From Sporomusa sp. KB1 (GTDB lineage Bacteria; Bacillota; Negativicutes; Sporomusales; Sporomusaceae), in assembly GCF_007830295.1 (NCBI RefSeq), contig NZ_VLKC01000002.1:94023-138624 (forward strand): a stretch of DNA of 44,602 nucleotides. The letters are read 5' to 3'. Below the pieces are notes generated by a model, which saw only the letters and a list, made by a program, of their open reading frames with translations, did not search any database and was not told where the DNA came from. Positions 20,233 to 29,864 of this stretch are shown here, one piece after another; positions within the stretch are counted from its first letter, which is position 1, and each line of letters starts with the position of its first letter. The position numbers were made by a program, and so were the translations under genes.

Positions 20233-20843
20233 CAGGCAATATCCTCCATAATGACATTGTGACGAATCCAAGACAACACTTGCTGCAGTCCCTCTTCGGT
20301 TTTTAAATTTGTAAACAAAAACGGTCTCTCACCACGCATGCGTTGAGAATCGCTGGCCATAACTTCCAGGCTGGCACCAACATACGGGGCCAGGTCAATT
20401 TTATTAATAACCAGCAGGTCTGAGCGAGTAATGCCCGGGCCGCCTTTGCGGGGAATCTTTTCTCCTTGCGCGACATCAATAATGTAAATGGCCACATCGA
20501 CAAGTTCGGGGCTAAAGGTTGCAGCAAGGTTATCACCGCCGCTTTCGACGAAAATAATTTCCAAGTCAGGATGACGCTCTAGCAACGCTTCCATTGCTTC
20601 CAGATTCATCGAAGCATCTTCCCGTATGGCTGTATGGGGACAGCCGCCTGTCTCGACACCAATAATACGGTCAGGCGGCAAAATACCGTTGTGACAGAGA
20701 AATTGCGCATCTTCTTTAGTAAAAATATCGTTAGTTATAACAGCTAAGCTAAAATCGGCCGCCAAATAGCGGGTTAGTTTTTCTACCAGCGCTGTTTTCC
20801 CCGCACCTACCGGACCGCCTACGCCAATTCGAATGGGTTTCAT
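20232..20843 (-). CDS. ureG: Urease accessory GTPase UreG
   Basis: This 203-residue SIMIBI-class GTPase carries Walker [12 protein letters not shown] at residues 9-19, the metal-binding CPH motif in [13 protein letters not shown], the Walker B region [10 protein letters not shown] and the guanine-specificity motif NKIDL. UreG couples GTP hydrolysis to nickel transfer into urease. It starts 12 bp after ureF and overlaps ureD by one base. Confidence 0.97.
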   Translation of the reverse strand: MKPIRIGVGGPVGAGKTALVEKLTRYLAADFSLAVITNDIFTKEDAQFLCHNGILPPDRIIGVETGGCPHTAIREDASMNLEAMEALLERHPDLEIIFVESGGDNLAATFSPELVDVAIYIIDVAQGEKIPRKGGPGITRSDLLVINKIDLAPYVGASLEVMASDSQRMRGERPFLFTNLKTEEGLQQVLSWIRHNVIMEDIA

Positions 20844-20854
20844 ACCCAGGCCTC

Positions 20855-21529
20855 CTATGACATAAATATTCGTGAATATAAGCCTTCATGGGCCATACCA
20901 GCCCAGTCAAAGGCAGGGGCACTACCGCCCCAATCCTGTTCTGTTGCCGTTAAAACCCAGTCAATACACTGCTCCACGAGTGGTTGAAGCTGAGCAATGA
21001 CTTGCTGGCCGCTAGTCTGCCCCAGTGGAATGGCCCGTACTCCATTAGCAACTAAAGATACAACAGTAGCATGAGCATAGGCGGCCAATAGCGGCGCGAG
21101 CTCCATACCCATTGCACCATAGTGGCCAAATACTATCGCATGATGGCACCAGGGCAGCTTACTATCAAGCTGATACGCTGGATCAATTTCACCTAAAATT
21201 TGCCGTAGGCGCTTACCCATTTTAACACTGCCCTCCCGGCTTTCATAAGGTAGTTTCATTGCATGAAGCCGTTTATCCAAAGCAGCCAGCTTGTTCATAT
21301 TCGACATTCTGCCTGCTTGCCAGGCAAGCTTAATAGCCATTAAGTCTGTGGCTCGCCAAGTATAGTAGAGGTAAGTCTGCATATAGTTAGTCAAATGTTG
21401 TCCGTTTGTAATATCACCACGCTGAATAAAAGTTTCCATCCCAAAGGACTGTGTAAAACTTCCTGAAGGAAAAGCTGAATCTGCAAGCTGCATGAGCCTC
21501 AGTCCGGCCTGTAATGAAGGCTTGTTCAT
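20855..21529 (-). CDS. ureF: Urease accessory protein UreF
   Basis: The protein has 224 residues and is entirely helical, as in UreF. The N-terminal family motif [23 protein letters not shown] is clear, and the conserved C-terminal [11 protein letters not shown] segment is present near residue 170. UreF bridges UreD and UreG in the activation complex. Its ATG overlaps the ureE stop (ATGA). Confidence 0.96.
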   Translation of the reverse strand: MNKPSLQAGLRLMQLADSAFPSGSFTQSFGMETFIQRGDITNGQHLTNYMQTYLYYTWRATDLMAIKLAWQAGRMSNMNKLAALDKRLHAMKLPYESREGSVKMGKRLRQILGEIDPAYQLDSKLPWCHHAIVFGHYGAMGMELAPLLAAYAHATVVSLVANGVRAIPLGQTSGQQVIAQLQPLVEQCIDWVLTATEQDWGGSAPAFDWAGMAHEGLYSRIFMS

Positions 21530-21957
21530 GGGGCAAAAGGGCGATTTTCTACTTGTGTTGCTAAACCCAGCTTTTGCAACTGATCCTCTAAAACAGAATT
21601 ATAGGGTGTAATCACTGTTTGGGTAGTAATTTCGATCGGTGCATGCATGTTGCCGATTGCGTGGGCTGCTAACCCCATAGTACGCATAGTGCTGACAGCC
21701 ACAACTAAAACAGCTTCTGCTTTGACTTCCACAATAATGATATGATTACCCTCGCGGTGCAAAATATCGCCGGGGTGTAAATGTCCGGTCTCCAGCTGTA
21801 TGCCAATATCCCGGCCCACGTCAGTAGTTTTGCGCAAAATTCTTTTGTGAAGCTCATCCCAGGATAGTACTAGCCTTTCAATGGTCAAGTCCGTACTGTC
21901 ACAGTGATGATCAAGTTTTAAATCAGCTAGTTTACCTACAACTTGACGAATCATCAT
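21526..21957 (-). CDS. ureE: Urease accessory nickel chaperone UreE
   Basis: The protein has 143 residues from ATG 21957, preceded by GAGGGAG; the open frame runs further to 22056 but overlaps ureC and would add an unrelated hydrophobic stretch. The UreE core is visible: LTIERLVLSWDELHKRILRKTTDVGRDIGIQL, HLHPGDIL, and the metal-binding loop AAHAIGNMHAPIEI with its conserved histidine. UreE carries nickel to UreG. It lacks the long histidine-rich tail seen in some species, ending at NRPFAP. Confidence 0.93.
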   Translation of the reverse strand: MMIRQVVGKLADLKLDHHCDSTDLTIERLVLSWDELHKRILRKTTDVGRDIGIQLETGHLHPGDILHREGNHIIIVEVKAEAVLVVAVSTMRTMGLAAHAIGNMHAPIEITTQTVITPYNSVLEDQLQKLGLATQVENRPFAP

Positions 21958-21988
21958 TTCGACTAACTCCCTCTTACATTCGCTTCTA

Positions 21989-23695
21989 TTAAAACAGAAA
22001 ATACCGCTGAGCCATAGGCAGTACAGACAATGGCTCACAGACAAGTGCCTCGCCATCAGCTGTAACCTGATACGTTTCCGGATCTACTGAAATGTCAGGT
22101 GTTGCAAAGTTATGCTTCATATCTTGCTTGCTAATATTGCGGCAATTAACAACAGGCACTAGCGTTTTCTCCAGCTTGAGCTGCTCTGCTAGCATAGCAG
22201 TATCGGCAGCTTGCGAAACAAAAGTAACTGCACAACTGGCAATAGCCTTACCAAAAGCAGCAAACATCGGCCGCTGGGTGACAGGCTGTGGTGTCGGAAT
22301 AGAAGCGTTAGCATCACCCATAGCAGCATTCATGATCAAGCCCCCTTTAATAACCAGGGCTGGCTTAACACCAAAAAATTTGGGCTGCCACAATACCAGA
22401 TCGGCTAGTTTTCCTTGTTCTACCGAGCCGACTATATGACTAATACCGTGAGTTATCGCCGGATTAATAGTGTATTTGCTGATATACCGTTTAATACGGT
22501 GGTTATCACTATCTGAATTGTTCCCTGCTAATGCTCCCCGCTGCAACTTCATCTTATGGGCTGTCTGCCAGGTTCTGATAATGACCTCCCCGACCCGGCC
22601 CATTGCCTGAGAGTCTGATGACATCATGGAGATAACACCCAAATCGTGAAGGATATCCTCTGCAGCTATTGTTTCCGGGCGAATGCGCGAATCAGCGAAA
22701 GCAACATCTTCCGGCACGTTTTTATCAAGATGATGACAAACCATCAGCATATCTAAGTGTTCTTCCAGGGTATTTACTGTAAACGGTCTGGTAGGATTCG
22801 TTGAAGATGGCAGGACGTTCGGCAGTGAAGCTACCGTAATAATGTCTGGTGCATGTCCGCCGCCAGCTCCTTCGGTGTGAAAGGTATGGATTGTACGGCC
22901 GCCGATAGCTGCAATCGTATCTTCTACAAATCCGGCTTCATTTAGCGTGTCGGTATGAATGGCAACCTGGACATCATATGCATCAGCCACCCTTAGACAA
23001 CAGTCAATGGCTGCCGGAGTAGAACCCCAGTCTTCGTGTAATTTGAGACCGATTGCTCCCGCTTTAACTTGGGCGACTAAAGGCTCAGGACACGAATTGT
23101 TTCCCTTACCAAAAAAGCCAAGATTTATCGGAAACGCTTCTGCCGCCTGAAGCATGCGATACATATTCCATTCACCTGGTGTGCACGTGGTGGCATTGGT
23201 GCCTGCTGCCGGGCCAGTGCCACCGCCCAGCATGGTAGTGACTCCTGAAGCAATGGCTGTTTCGATTTGCTGGGGGCAAATGAAGTGGATGTGTGAATCT
23301 ATGCCGCCAGCTGTAACAATGTGGTTCTCGCCGGCAATCACCTCTGTACCGGCCCCGATAGAAAGATTGACACCAGCCATAGTTTTCGGATTGCCAGCTT
23401 GACCTACGCCGTAAATTCGACCGTCTTTAATTCCAATATCGGCCTTGATAATACCCCAATGATCAATGATTACCGCGTTGGTGATCACAAGGTCCATGGC
23501 TTCGGCGAGAGCCTCCGGGTCTTGTCCCATACCATCACGTATGACCTTGCCGCCGCCAAATTTGGCTTCATCACCGGGTTTTGTCAGGTCTTTCTCAATT
23601 TTGGCCCATAGCTCGGTATCGGCTAATCTTATTTTATCACCGGTCGTCGGCCCGTACATATCGGCATGCTGCCGCCGTGTCATTGTTAAACTCAC
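21989..23695 (-). CDS. ureC: Urease alpha (catalytic) subunit
   Basis: The protein has 568 residues, the standard UreC length. The nickel-bridging carbamylated lysine is K218 in GLKLHEDWG. Metal-binding histidines are in DSHIHF (135, 137), VAIHTDTL and HTEGAGGGH, the flap cysteine is in MVCHHLD, and the nickel-ligand aspartate is in [10 protein letters not shown]. UreC hydrolyses urea to ammonia and carbamate. The start is GTG after GGGGGG, giving the expected [20 protein letters not shown] beginning; an in-frame ATG follows at 23683. Confidence 0.98.
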   Translation of the reverse strand: MSLTMTRRQHADMYGPTTGDKIRLADTELWAKIEKDLTKPGDEAKFGGGKVIRDGMGQDPEALAEAMDLVITNAVIIDHWGIIKADIGIKDGRIYGVGQAGNPKTMAGVNLSIGAGTEVIAGENHIVTAGGIDSHIHFICPQQIETAIASGVTTMLGGGTGPAAGTNATTCTPGEWNMYRMLQAAEAFPINLGFFGKGNNSCPEPLVAQVKAGAIGLKLHEDWGSTPAAIDCCLRVADAYDVQVAIHTDTLNEAGFVEDTIAAIGGRTIHTFHTEGAGGGHAPDIITVASLPNVLPSSTNPTRPFTVNTLEEHLDMLMVCHHLDKNVPEDVAFADSRIRPETIAAEDILHDLGVISMMSSDSQAMGRVGEVIIRTWQTAHKMKLQRGALAGNNSDSDNHRIKRYISKYTINPAITHGISHIVGSVEQGKLADLVLWQPKFFGVKPALVIKGGLIMNAAMGDANASIPTPQPVTQRPMFAAFGKAIASCAVTFVSQAADTAMLAEQLKLEKTLVPVVNCRNISKQDMKHNFATPDISVDPETYQVTADGEALVCEPLSVLPMAQRYFLF

Positions 23696-23723
23696 TATAA
23701 TCCCCCCTGGCTCTCACTGAAAG

Positions 23724-24077
23724 CTATTTTACAAATCCTTTTTCTCTGGCCCTGTCAATGCATTGCTGCCTGTTGGTCGAACCTGCAGTTAAGTTATTGG
23801 CACCAAACCAGGGGCCGCTGCCGGAAAACTCTACAAGTTCTACTGTGCGGCTCTCGCCAGGTTCAAAACGAACAGCAGTCCCTGAGGGAATATTAAGCCG
23901 CAGCCCCCAGGACTTAGTTCGATCAAATACTAAGTAGCGGTTAACCTCAAAAAAGTGAAAGTGAGACCCTACCTGAATTGGCCGGTCGCCAGTATTTTCT
24001 ACAGCTATTCGATCTATTACAAGATTACAGTTAGCACGAATACTTGCATTTGCCAACTTTAGTTCACCTGGTATCAT
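23724..24077 (-). CDS. ureB: Urease beta subunit
   Basis: The protein has 117 residues, a separate beta subunit as in most bacteria. It begins MIPGELKLAN and contains the signatures NTGDRPIQVGSHFHFFEVN, GLRLNIPSGTAVRFEPG and the final GFVK. It packs between UreA and UreC in the trimer of trimers. It starts 2 bp after ureA, with GGAGG inside the end of ureA. Confidence 0.97.
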   Translation of the reverse strand: MIPGELKLANASIRANCNLVIDRIAVENTGDRPIQVGSHFHFFEVNRYLVFDRTKSWGLRLNIPSGTAVRFEPGESRTVELVEFSGSGPWFGANNLTAGSTNRQQCIDRAREKGFVK

Positions 24078-24079
24078 AA

Positions 24080-24397
24080 TTATGGCCTCCCTGCTAAACG
24101 AATGGGATGATGCACGGTAACCAGCTTTGTGCCATCAGGAAAAGTTCCTTCCAGCTGAATTTCATCAATCATTTCCGGCACGCCTTCCATAACCTGATCA
24201 CGGCCTAAAATTTTAGTCCCCAGGTCCATAAGTTGAGCCACACTATAACCATCGCGAATGCGTTCCAGCAATTCTGCTGTTATCAAGGCCACAGCCTCAG
24301 GATAGTTGAGCTGCAGCCCCCGGTTCAGGCGTTCACGGGCTACCTGCCCGGCAACGAAAATTAGAAGTTTATCTTTTTCCATTGGACTCAGATGCAT
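24080..24397 (-). CDS. ureA: Urease gamma subunit
   Basis: The protein has 105 residues and begins [20 protein letters not shown], typical of UreA; it continues with NYPEAVALI and the final [19 protein letters not shown]. The ATG follows AGGAGGG. It opens the structural part of the operon, 26 bp after urtE, so transporter and enzyme genes are very likely cotranscribed. Confidence 0.97.
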   Translation of the reverse strand: MHLSPMEKDKLLIFVAGQVARERLNRGLQLNYPEAVALITAELLERIRDGYSVAQLMDLGTKILGRDQVMEGVPEMIDEIQLEGTFPDGTKLVTVHHPIRLAGRP

Positions 24398-24423
24398 TAT
24401 CTACCCTCCTATCAACACTTCAC

Positions 24424-25119
24424 CTAAACAGCCATTCTTTTTTGAATTTCTTCCTGATTAATATCTTTGGTCAAACCTTCTGCTACAATCTGCCCTTTTT
24501 CCATGACATAATAGTAGTCAGCGACATCCATGATAAATTCGAGATACTGCTCAACAATAAGAATCGTTATATTCCCTTCCTGCCTTAGCTGCTTAATAAC
24601 TCTGCCAATATCTTTAATAACTGACGGTTGAATCCCTTCTGTAGGCTCATCTAAAATAAGCAGTTTAGGATTGGCGGCAAGGGCCCTGGCAATAGCTAAC
24701 TGCTGCTGTTGTCCGCCGCTTAAGTCACCGCCTTTTCTATTGAGCATAGTTTTTAAAATAGGAAACAAAGTGAATATTTTATCACTGACTTGCCCTTTAC
24801 TGCCAGCCATTTCAAGGCCTATCAGCAAATTCTCATAAACAGTTAATTGCGGGAAAATATCCCGCCCCTGCGGTACATAGCCAATCCCCTGCCTTGCTCG
24901 CTGGTATGTAGCGTCATTGATAAGCTCCTGGCCGTTAAAAATAATACTACCTGTGGGGGTATTTACAAGCCCCATTAAACTTTTGAGAAAAGTTGACTTA
25001 CCAACCCCGTTCCGGCCTAGCAGGCAAACAACTTTCCCTGCCGTTACCTCAACATTTACTTTGTTTAAAATATTACTTTCGCCATAAAATGCTGCTAAAT
25101 TTTTTACGCTAAGCATCAT
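24424..25119 (-). CDS. urtE: Urea ABC transporter ATPase UrtE
   Basis: This 231-residue LivF-type ATPase carries Walker A GRNGVGKST near 36-44, the signature LSGGQQQQLAIARAL and Walker B LLILDEPTEGI. The phrase GRNGVGKSTFLKSLMGL with FYGESNIL near the start separates UrtE from generic LivF, and the urease context supports it. It overlaps urtD by 11 bp with a purine-rich Shine-Dalgarno inside urtD. A second ATG follows immediately. Confidence 0.95.
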   Translation of the reverse strand: MMLSVKNLAAFYGESNILNKVNVEVTAGKVVCLLGRNGVGKSTFLKSLMGLVNTPTGSIIFNGQELINDATYQRARQGIGYVPQGRDIFPQLTVYENLLIGLEMAGSKGQVSDKIFTLFPILKTMLNRKGGDLSGGQQQQLAIARALAANPKLLILDEPTEGIQPSVIKDIGRVIKQLRQEGNITILIVEQYLEFIMDVADYYYVMEKGQIVAEGLTKDINQEEIQKRMAV

Positions 25120-25864
25120 GCTCTCCCCCTCGCCCCAGATAGACGTCTATGACTTTGGGATTGTTTTGTACATCATAAACACTGCCTTCATCAAGTACTG
25201 CGCCTTCATGCAACACCGTGACTTTTGTTGCAAAGTCTCTGACGAACTGCATATCATGCTCAACAACTACAATGGTGCAATCATTACAAATCTTTTTAAG
25301 TAATTCCCCGGTCTTCTCAGTTTCTCTTCTGCCCATGCCGGCAACGGGTTCATCAAGCAGCATTAACTTGGGCTGCTGCGCCAGCAGCATACCGATTTCC
25401 AACCACTGTTTTTCCCCATGCGATAAGGCAGCTGCTTCGCTGTGACGTTTTTCATATAGACCAATGGTATTTAATATATCATCATTACACTCTTGCTGCG
25501 CTTTGCTCACACTACAAAACAGGGAGGAATACAACGAACGGTCTTTTACCACAGTAAGCTCCATGTTTTCATCGACAGTAAGACTAGTAAATACTGACGG
25601 AACTTGAAACTTGCGGCCAATACCGATATTAACAATTTCATGTTCGGCATATCTTGTTACATCAAGATTCCCTTTAAACAAAACCTGACCATCTGCAGGC
25701 TTTACCCGTCCACAAATTGCATCAAGCAATGTTGTTTTACCGGCGCCGTTAGGACCAATAAAAAAACGTATTTCACCCTTAGCAATCTCGGTATTCACAC
25801 TATTTACTGCCTTGAAGCCATCAAAACTAACAGTCAGATTATCAATCTGTAAAATTGCTTCCAT
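25109..25864 (-). CDS. urtD: Urea ABC transporter ATPase UrtD
   Basis: The protein has 251 residues from ATG 25864, with GGTGGCGGG ahead; a GTG at 25876 would add four residues. It is a LivG-type ATPase: Walker A GPNGAGKTTLLD, signature ALSHGEKQWLEIGM and Walker B LMLLDEPVAGM. The LSHGEKQWLEIGM form is characteristic of UrtD. It forms the ATPase heterodimer with UrtE. Confidence 0.95.
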   Translation of the reverse strand: MEAILQIDNLTVSFDGFKAVNSVNTEIAKGEIRFFIGPNGAGKTTLLDAICGRVKPADGQVLFKGNLDVTRYAEHEIVNIGIGRKFQVPSVFTSLTVDENMELTVVKDRSLYSSLFCSVSKAQQECNDDILNTIGLYEKRHSEAAALSHGEKQWLEIGMLLAQQPKLMLLDEPVAGMGRRETEKTGELLKKICNDCTIVVVEHDMQFVRDFATKVTVLHEGAVLDEGSVYDVQNNPKVIDVYLGRGGEHDA

Positions 25865-25885
25865 TTTTCCCGCCACCTTTCACTG

Positions 25886-26959
25886 TCATGCTGCCTCACT
25901 CGGCTTTACACCTTTACTTTTGGGTACACCTATGCGCTGGGCAAACTTTCTGACAAGTCCCACAAGGCCTTCAGGCATAAATAAAACTACACCGACAAAG
26001 GCAAAGCCAATAAAGTATGACCACACATCAGGGAAGCTTTCACTTACACCGCTCTTGAGAGCATTGACAAGGATGGCTCCGATAACAGCCCCGACTAAAG
26101 TTCCCCGCCCGCCGATAGCTACCCAAATAATCATTTCAATGGAAGGAACGATGCCCATCTCGGCTGGAGAAATGATGCCCACCTGCGGTACAAAGATAGC
26201 ACCGGCTAAACCCGCAAAGGCGGCTGAAAGACAATAAACGAAGATCTTATAGGTGGCCGGGTTATATCCGGAAAATCGGACCCTGTTTTCACCGTCGCGA
26301 ATCGCGATAAGTATTTTGCCGATCCGGCGTTCCACCAATACCCGGCAGATAGTGTAGGTCAAAACCAGCAGACCTACTGCCACATAATAAAGAACCAGCT
26401 TGGTTGTATCATCCGCTAAAGAAAAACCCATTATACTCTTATAGTTTGTTAAGCCGTTTGTACCGCCGGTATAGGCTTGCTGACCGACAAAAAGGACGAC
26501 AAATATAATAGCTAAGGCTTGTGATAATATCGAAAAATACACGCCTTGTATCCGATTTTTAAAGGTTAAATAGCCGACTACAAAGGCTATCAACGTTGGA
26601 ATGAGTATTGCTAAGACCATGGCTGCCGCCCCATTGGAAAACGGTGCCCAAAACCATGGCAAAACCTCAAGGCCACTCCAGGACATAAAGTCCGGTAATT
26701 TACCTTTTGCCGCTTCCAACTTTAAATACATGGCCATAGCATAGGCCCCAAGGCCAAAATATACCCCGTGACCAAGACTCATAATACCGGTATAACCCCA
26801 GATCAAATCCAGTCCAATGGCCAAAATCGCATAGGCCACAAACTTTCCCAGCAGATTTGTTCTGAATTCTGATAAAAACAAGGGCGCCAAAACCAGCCCA
26901 ACAACAATAATCAAAAAAACCAGTTTTTCTTTGGATTTAATCCTATGTAAAAGGTTCAA
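25886..26959 (-). CDS. urtC: Urea ABC transporter permease UrtC
   Basis: The 357-residue protein is a LivM-type permease with about ten membrane segments. UrtC features include DLIWGYTGIMSLGHGVYFGLGAYAMAMY, then GGTNGLTNY, and the GGRGTLVGAVIGAILVN motif near 285-303. The start is TTG, chosen because AGGAGGG lies 6 nt ahead and no ATG fits. It pairs with UrtB in the membrane. Confidence 0.94.
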   Translation of the reverse strand: MNLLHRIKSKEKLVFLIIVVGLVLAPLFLSEFRTNLLGKFVAYAILAIGLDLIWGYTGIMSLGHGVYFGLGAYAMAMYLKLEAAKGKLPDFMSWSGLEVLPWFWAPFSNGAAAMVLAILIPTLIAFVVGYLTFKNRIQGVYFSILSQALAIIFVVLFVGQQAYTGGTNGLTNYKSIMGFSLADDTTKLVLYYVAVGLLVLTYTICRVLVERRIGKILIAIRDGENRVRFSGYNPATYKIFVYCLSAAFAGLAGAIFVPQVGIISPAEMGIVPSIEMIIWVAIGGRGTLVGAVIGAILVNALKSGVSESFPDVWSYFIGFAFVGVVLFMPEGLVGLVRKFAQRIGVPKSKGVKPSEAA

Positions 26960-26987
26960 GGGTAGCCCTCCTTCCTTTGTATGCTGC

Positions 26988-27893
26988 TTAATCTAACGAG
27001 CGGCTGTTAACGGTAAACAGCCCTTTAGGCCGCCATTGCAAAAACATAATAACTAGCGTAAAGACTAACACTTTGCCTATTGAAGTATTTGTGAAAAACT
27101 CAAAGGTGGTGTTCGCAGTGCCGATTACCAGCCCCCCTGCTACAGTACCAAGCAATGTTCCCACACCACCAAGCACAACAACCATAAAAGTGTCCACAAT
27201 ATAGTACGTGCCAAGGGTAGAACCAATGGAACCGAGCAAGGTTAACGCACAGCCGGCAATACCGGCAATACCTGAACCTACAGCAAACGTGTAAGCATCA
27301 ACAAGTCTGGTATTAATACCAAGGCTAGCCGCCATTTCTCTGTTTTGCATAACAGCTCTTATCCAGATACCATATTTGCTTTTGTAAAGCAGCACAGACA
27401 TCCCGATGATACAGGCAATTACTAAGGCAATGATAAATAGCCGTTTGTGAGGTAACTGCACACCCTGAGTAAGTAATAACGCTCCGTCCAACCAAGCTGG
27501 GCTTTTTACATCAACGTTTGGCGCTCCAAAAATACTTCTGGCTAATTGCTGAAGAACCAAACTTATCCCCCACGTGGCTAACATACTATCTAAAGGTCTG
27601 CCGTAAAGATGCTTTATCACCAAACTTTCGAGTAGGAGACCCATCGCACCGGCAATGACAAAAGCTGCTGGAATTGCGACAACAAAGTATAAACCAAAAA
27701 GACTTTTATCAACATAGCTCAAAAAAATATTCTGAATAACATAGGTTACATAGGCGCCAATCATAATGAATTCACCATGCGCCATATTAATGACCTTCAT
27801 TAAGCCGAAGGTAATGGCCAGCCCCAGGGCGGCCAGCACATAAATTGAACTGACGCTAATGCCATTAAAAAGCTGCAAGATATACGTTTCCAT
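26988..27893 (-). CDS. urtB: Urea ABC transporter permease UrtB
   Basis: The protein has 301 residues from ATG 27893, which has GGTGG ahead and gives the expected METYILQLFNGISVSSIY start; the longer frame to 28001 would read through an intergenic hairpin and is rejected. It is a LivH-type permease with INMAHGEFIMIGAY, LATWGISLVLQQ and GGVGTLLGTVAGGLVIG. It is separated from urtA by an 83-bp gap containing a strong stem-loop. Confidence 0.94.
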   Translation of the reverse strand: METYILQLFNGISVSSIYVLAALGLAITFGLMKVINMAHGEFIMIGAYVTYVIQNIFLSYVDKSLFGLYFVVAIPAAFVIAGAMGLLLESLVIKHLYGRPLDSMLATWGISLVLQQLARSIFGAPNVDVKSPAWLDGALLLTQGVQLPHKRLFIIALVIACIIGMSVLLYKSKYGIWIRAVMQNREMAASLGINTRLVDAYTFAVGSGIAGIAGCALTLLGSIGSTLGTYYIVDTFMVVVLGGVGTLLGTVAGGLVIGTANTTFEFFTNTSIGKVLVFTLVIMFLQWRPKGLFTVNSRSLD

Positions 27894-27917
27894 CTGCCCA
27901 CCACCTTGTCTTATTAT

Positions 27918-27957
27918 GCCAGGCGATGCAGACCAATCACCTGCTGCACCGCCTGGC
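27918..27957 (-). other. Stem-loop between urtA and urtB
   Basis: GCCAGGCGATGCAG (27918-27931) pairs with CTGCACCGCCTGGC (27944-27957) over 14 bp with one wobble, leaving a 12-nt loop. No U-tract follows, so it is more likely an mRNA-stabilising or weakly attenuating hairpin that keeps the binding-protein message more abundant than the downstream genes. Confidence 0.7.
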
Positions 27958-27976
27958 TGCATAAACCGTCTTAGTA

Positions 27977-29224
27977 CTAGTTGCTTATTCCTTTGGCCCA
28001 ATCATATGTTTTGAGATAGGGGTCAGGTCTTACCGTCTTGCCAGTACTCCAAATTTCTTTAATTAAACCGTCTTCAGTAACTTCGCCAATTCTAACAGGC
28101 TTCCAGATATGTTGATTCTCACCTTCAATTTTTACAAGTCCTTCAGGTGCTTGGAACTCAATGCCTTTTGCTGCCTCTTTTACTTTCTCGATGTCAGTTG
28201 TACCTGCTTTAGTAACAGCTTGGGCCCATAAATGAACGGCAATATAAGCGGCTTCAATCGGATCGTCTGTTACCCTGTCGGCACCGTATTTGGCCTTATA
28301 TTTTTTAACAAACTCTTTGTTTTCTGGCGTATCAGTAGTTTGATAGTAGTTCCAGGACACTAGATGTCCTTTCAGATTGTCTGCGCCAATCCCGCGAACT
28401 TCTTCTTCCGCTACGCTTACAGAACAGGTTGTAAGGTCTTTGGCAGTAATACCAGCATCTTTAAGTTGTTTAAAGAAAGCCACATTACTGTCCCCATTTA
28501 GGGTATTAAAAACAACATCTGGTTTGGACGCCTTAATCTTATTAATAATTGTGCTGTAATCAGTGTGGCCGAGAGGAGTATATTCTTCGGCAATTAATTC
28601 ACCGCCCATGGCTTTGAGCTGTTCTTTGATAATTTTGTTGGCAGTACGGGGGAATACATAGTCAGAACCTAATAAGAACATCTTTTTGCCTTTGTTTTGC
28701 AGCAGCCATTCTACAGCCGGAACGATTTGCTGATTAGGAGCAGCCCCAGTGTAAAAGATATTAGGCGATGCCTCCATGCCTTCGTATTGGACCGGATACC
28801 AGAGCAGTCCTTTGTTTTCTTCGAATACCGGCAGAACAGCTTTACGACTTGCCGAGGTCCAGCAACCAAAAACTGTAGCAACCTTATCCTTTTGTAACAA
28901 CTTTTTAGCTTTTTCCGCGAAGGTAGTCCAGTTAGAGGCACCGTCTTCAATTACAGGTTCAATCTTTTTGCCTAATAGACCTCCGGAAGCATTAATTTCC
29001 TCGATAGCCATCAGTTCCGCATCCTTAACAGATACTTCGCTGATTGCCATAGTGCCGCTAAGCGAATGCAATATACCTACTTTAATTGTGTCACTTGCTG
29101 TGGACGCCGCTTGTTTGGCTGGCTGGTTTGATGAACAGCCTGTAAGCATTACGCTTGCCACTAAAGTCACCGCCATAGCTGCAGCAAGACGCTTCTTAAA
29201 TTTTTGCATAACACCCTTGGTCAT
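27977..29224 (-). CDS. urtA: Urea ABC transporter substrate-binding lipoprotein UrtA
   Basis: The protein has 415 residues from ATG 29224, with AAAGGTGG ahead; a TTG at 29242 is in frame. The N-terminus is a lipoprotein signal ([14 protein letters not shown]), with the lipid-bearing cysteine near residue 30. The mature part is a periplasmic-binding fold of the Leu/amide type with UrtA features: [35 protein letters not shown] and [18 protein letters not shown]. It opens the urtABCDE-ureABCEFGD operon. Confidence 0.95.
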   Translation of the reverse strand: MTKGVMQKFKKRLAAAMAVTLVASVMLTGCSSNQPAKQAASTASDTIKVGILHSLSGTMAISEVSVKDAELMAIEEINASGGLLGKKIEPVIEDGASNWTTFAEKAKKLLQKDKVATVFGCWTSASRKAVLPVFEENKGLLWYPVQYEGMEASPNIFYTGAAPNQQIVPAVEWLLQNKGKKMFLLGSDYVFPRTANKIIKEQLKAMGGELIAEEYTPLGHTDYSTIINKIKASKPDVVFNTLNGDSNVAFFKQLKDAGITAKDLTTCSVSVAEEEVRGIGADNLKGHLVSWNYYQTTDTPENKEFVKKYKAKYGADRVTDDPIEAAYIAVHLWAQAVTKAGTTDIEKVKEAAKGIEFQAPEGLVKIEGENQHIWKPVRIGEVTEDGLIKEIWSTGKTVRPDPYLKTYDWAKGISN

Positions 29225-29312
29225 GAAAATTCCACCTTTCAACCATTTTTTAGTTACTCCAACACCGAATTGGCCATTTCAGGTGCTAATAGATTGCCAT
29301 AGCGCTAGGTCC

Positions 29313-29374
29313 AAACAAAAAGGCACTGTAAGAAGGGAAGCTCCGCTAACCGGATACTTTCTTCTCACAGCGCC
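29313..29374 (-). terminator. Terminator-like hairpin in the urt leader (possible attenuator)
   Basis: On the minus strand the arms 29361-29374 and 29322-29335 pair over 14 bp with two wobbles, around a loop that contains a small CCG/CGG stem, followed directly by TTTTTGTTT (29313-29321). It is a good rho-independent terminator 90 bp before urtA. It could end a leader transcript under some conditions, or end read-through from the regulator operon. Confidence 0.65.
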
Positions 29375-29584
29375 TGTGCTGGTGGATTACTTTTTCTATT
29401 GATGTTTCTATTTTATAGTGTTTAACAATCATTTAAAACAGCAAAATCCCGATATTTTGCATTAAAAAACCGCTAAGAAAACTTTTTGTCTTACGTTGAG
29501 CCAATGAATACAAGGAGCGGGGTTTTACTTTTGGCATTGCCCCAAAAGTAACAAAAGGTCTAGGCCCCACGCCTCCAAAAGCTG

Positions 29585-29668
29585 AAAAGCCGGACGATAT
29601 TCCTAAAATCCGTAAACTCGCTACGCTCAAACAGTACGGATTTTTTAACGGAATACCGCCCGGCTTTT
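29585..29668. repeat. Nested interrupted palindrome
   Basis: Three nested arm pairs share one centre: AAAAGCCGG (29585-29593) with CCGGCTTTT (29660-29668), ATTCC (29599-29603) with GGAAT (29650-29654), and AAAATCCGTA (29605-29614) with TACGGATTTT (29635-29644). It can fold as one long hairpin on either strand and may act as a bidirectional terminator or be part of a dispersed intergenic repeat. Confidence 0.7.
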
Positions 29669-29864
29669 CTCCTGCGGAACGCTTTTTCCGGCAAAGGCTG
29701 AAGGGTTCGGGTTACGGCACGGGGTACGGGCACGGGGTCGCCTGTGCCAGGTTTTATTCTTGACACTCCTTGTTTTATAAGGCCTCCATAACTCTCAAAA
29801 ACATATACTTTCTTATCTTATAAGATAACTTGTACCAAGTCCTTTATGTCATCAGAAAGACTTG

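Larger units (their letters stand above)
29225..29864. other. Long intergenic region between urtA and the response regulator
   Basis: The 640 bp hold a terminator-like hairpin in the urt leader (29322-29374) and an interrupted palindrome (29585-29668) inside a GC-richer, repeat-like block at about 29500-29770. Short open frames across that block look like translations of a non-coding repeat. I found no convincing promoter for urtA, although TATAAA occurs on the minus strand upstream of the hairpin. Confidence 0.6.

Noticed and set aside
27893..28001. An N-terminal extension of UrtB by 36 residues
   Set aside because: It would read through the urtA-urtB hairpin, and the ATG at 27893 has a ribosome-binding site and the family's usual beginning.
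29225..29450. A guanidine or other known riboswitch in the urt leader
   Set aside because: The conserved sequence blocks of the ykkC/guanidine-I class were not found; only a terminator-like hairpin is supported.
29433..29766. Small minus-strand frames with phrases such as LFERSEFTDF
   Set aside because: They lie across a palindromic, repeat-like block and have no start signals; such frames usually come from non-coding repeats.
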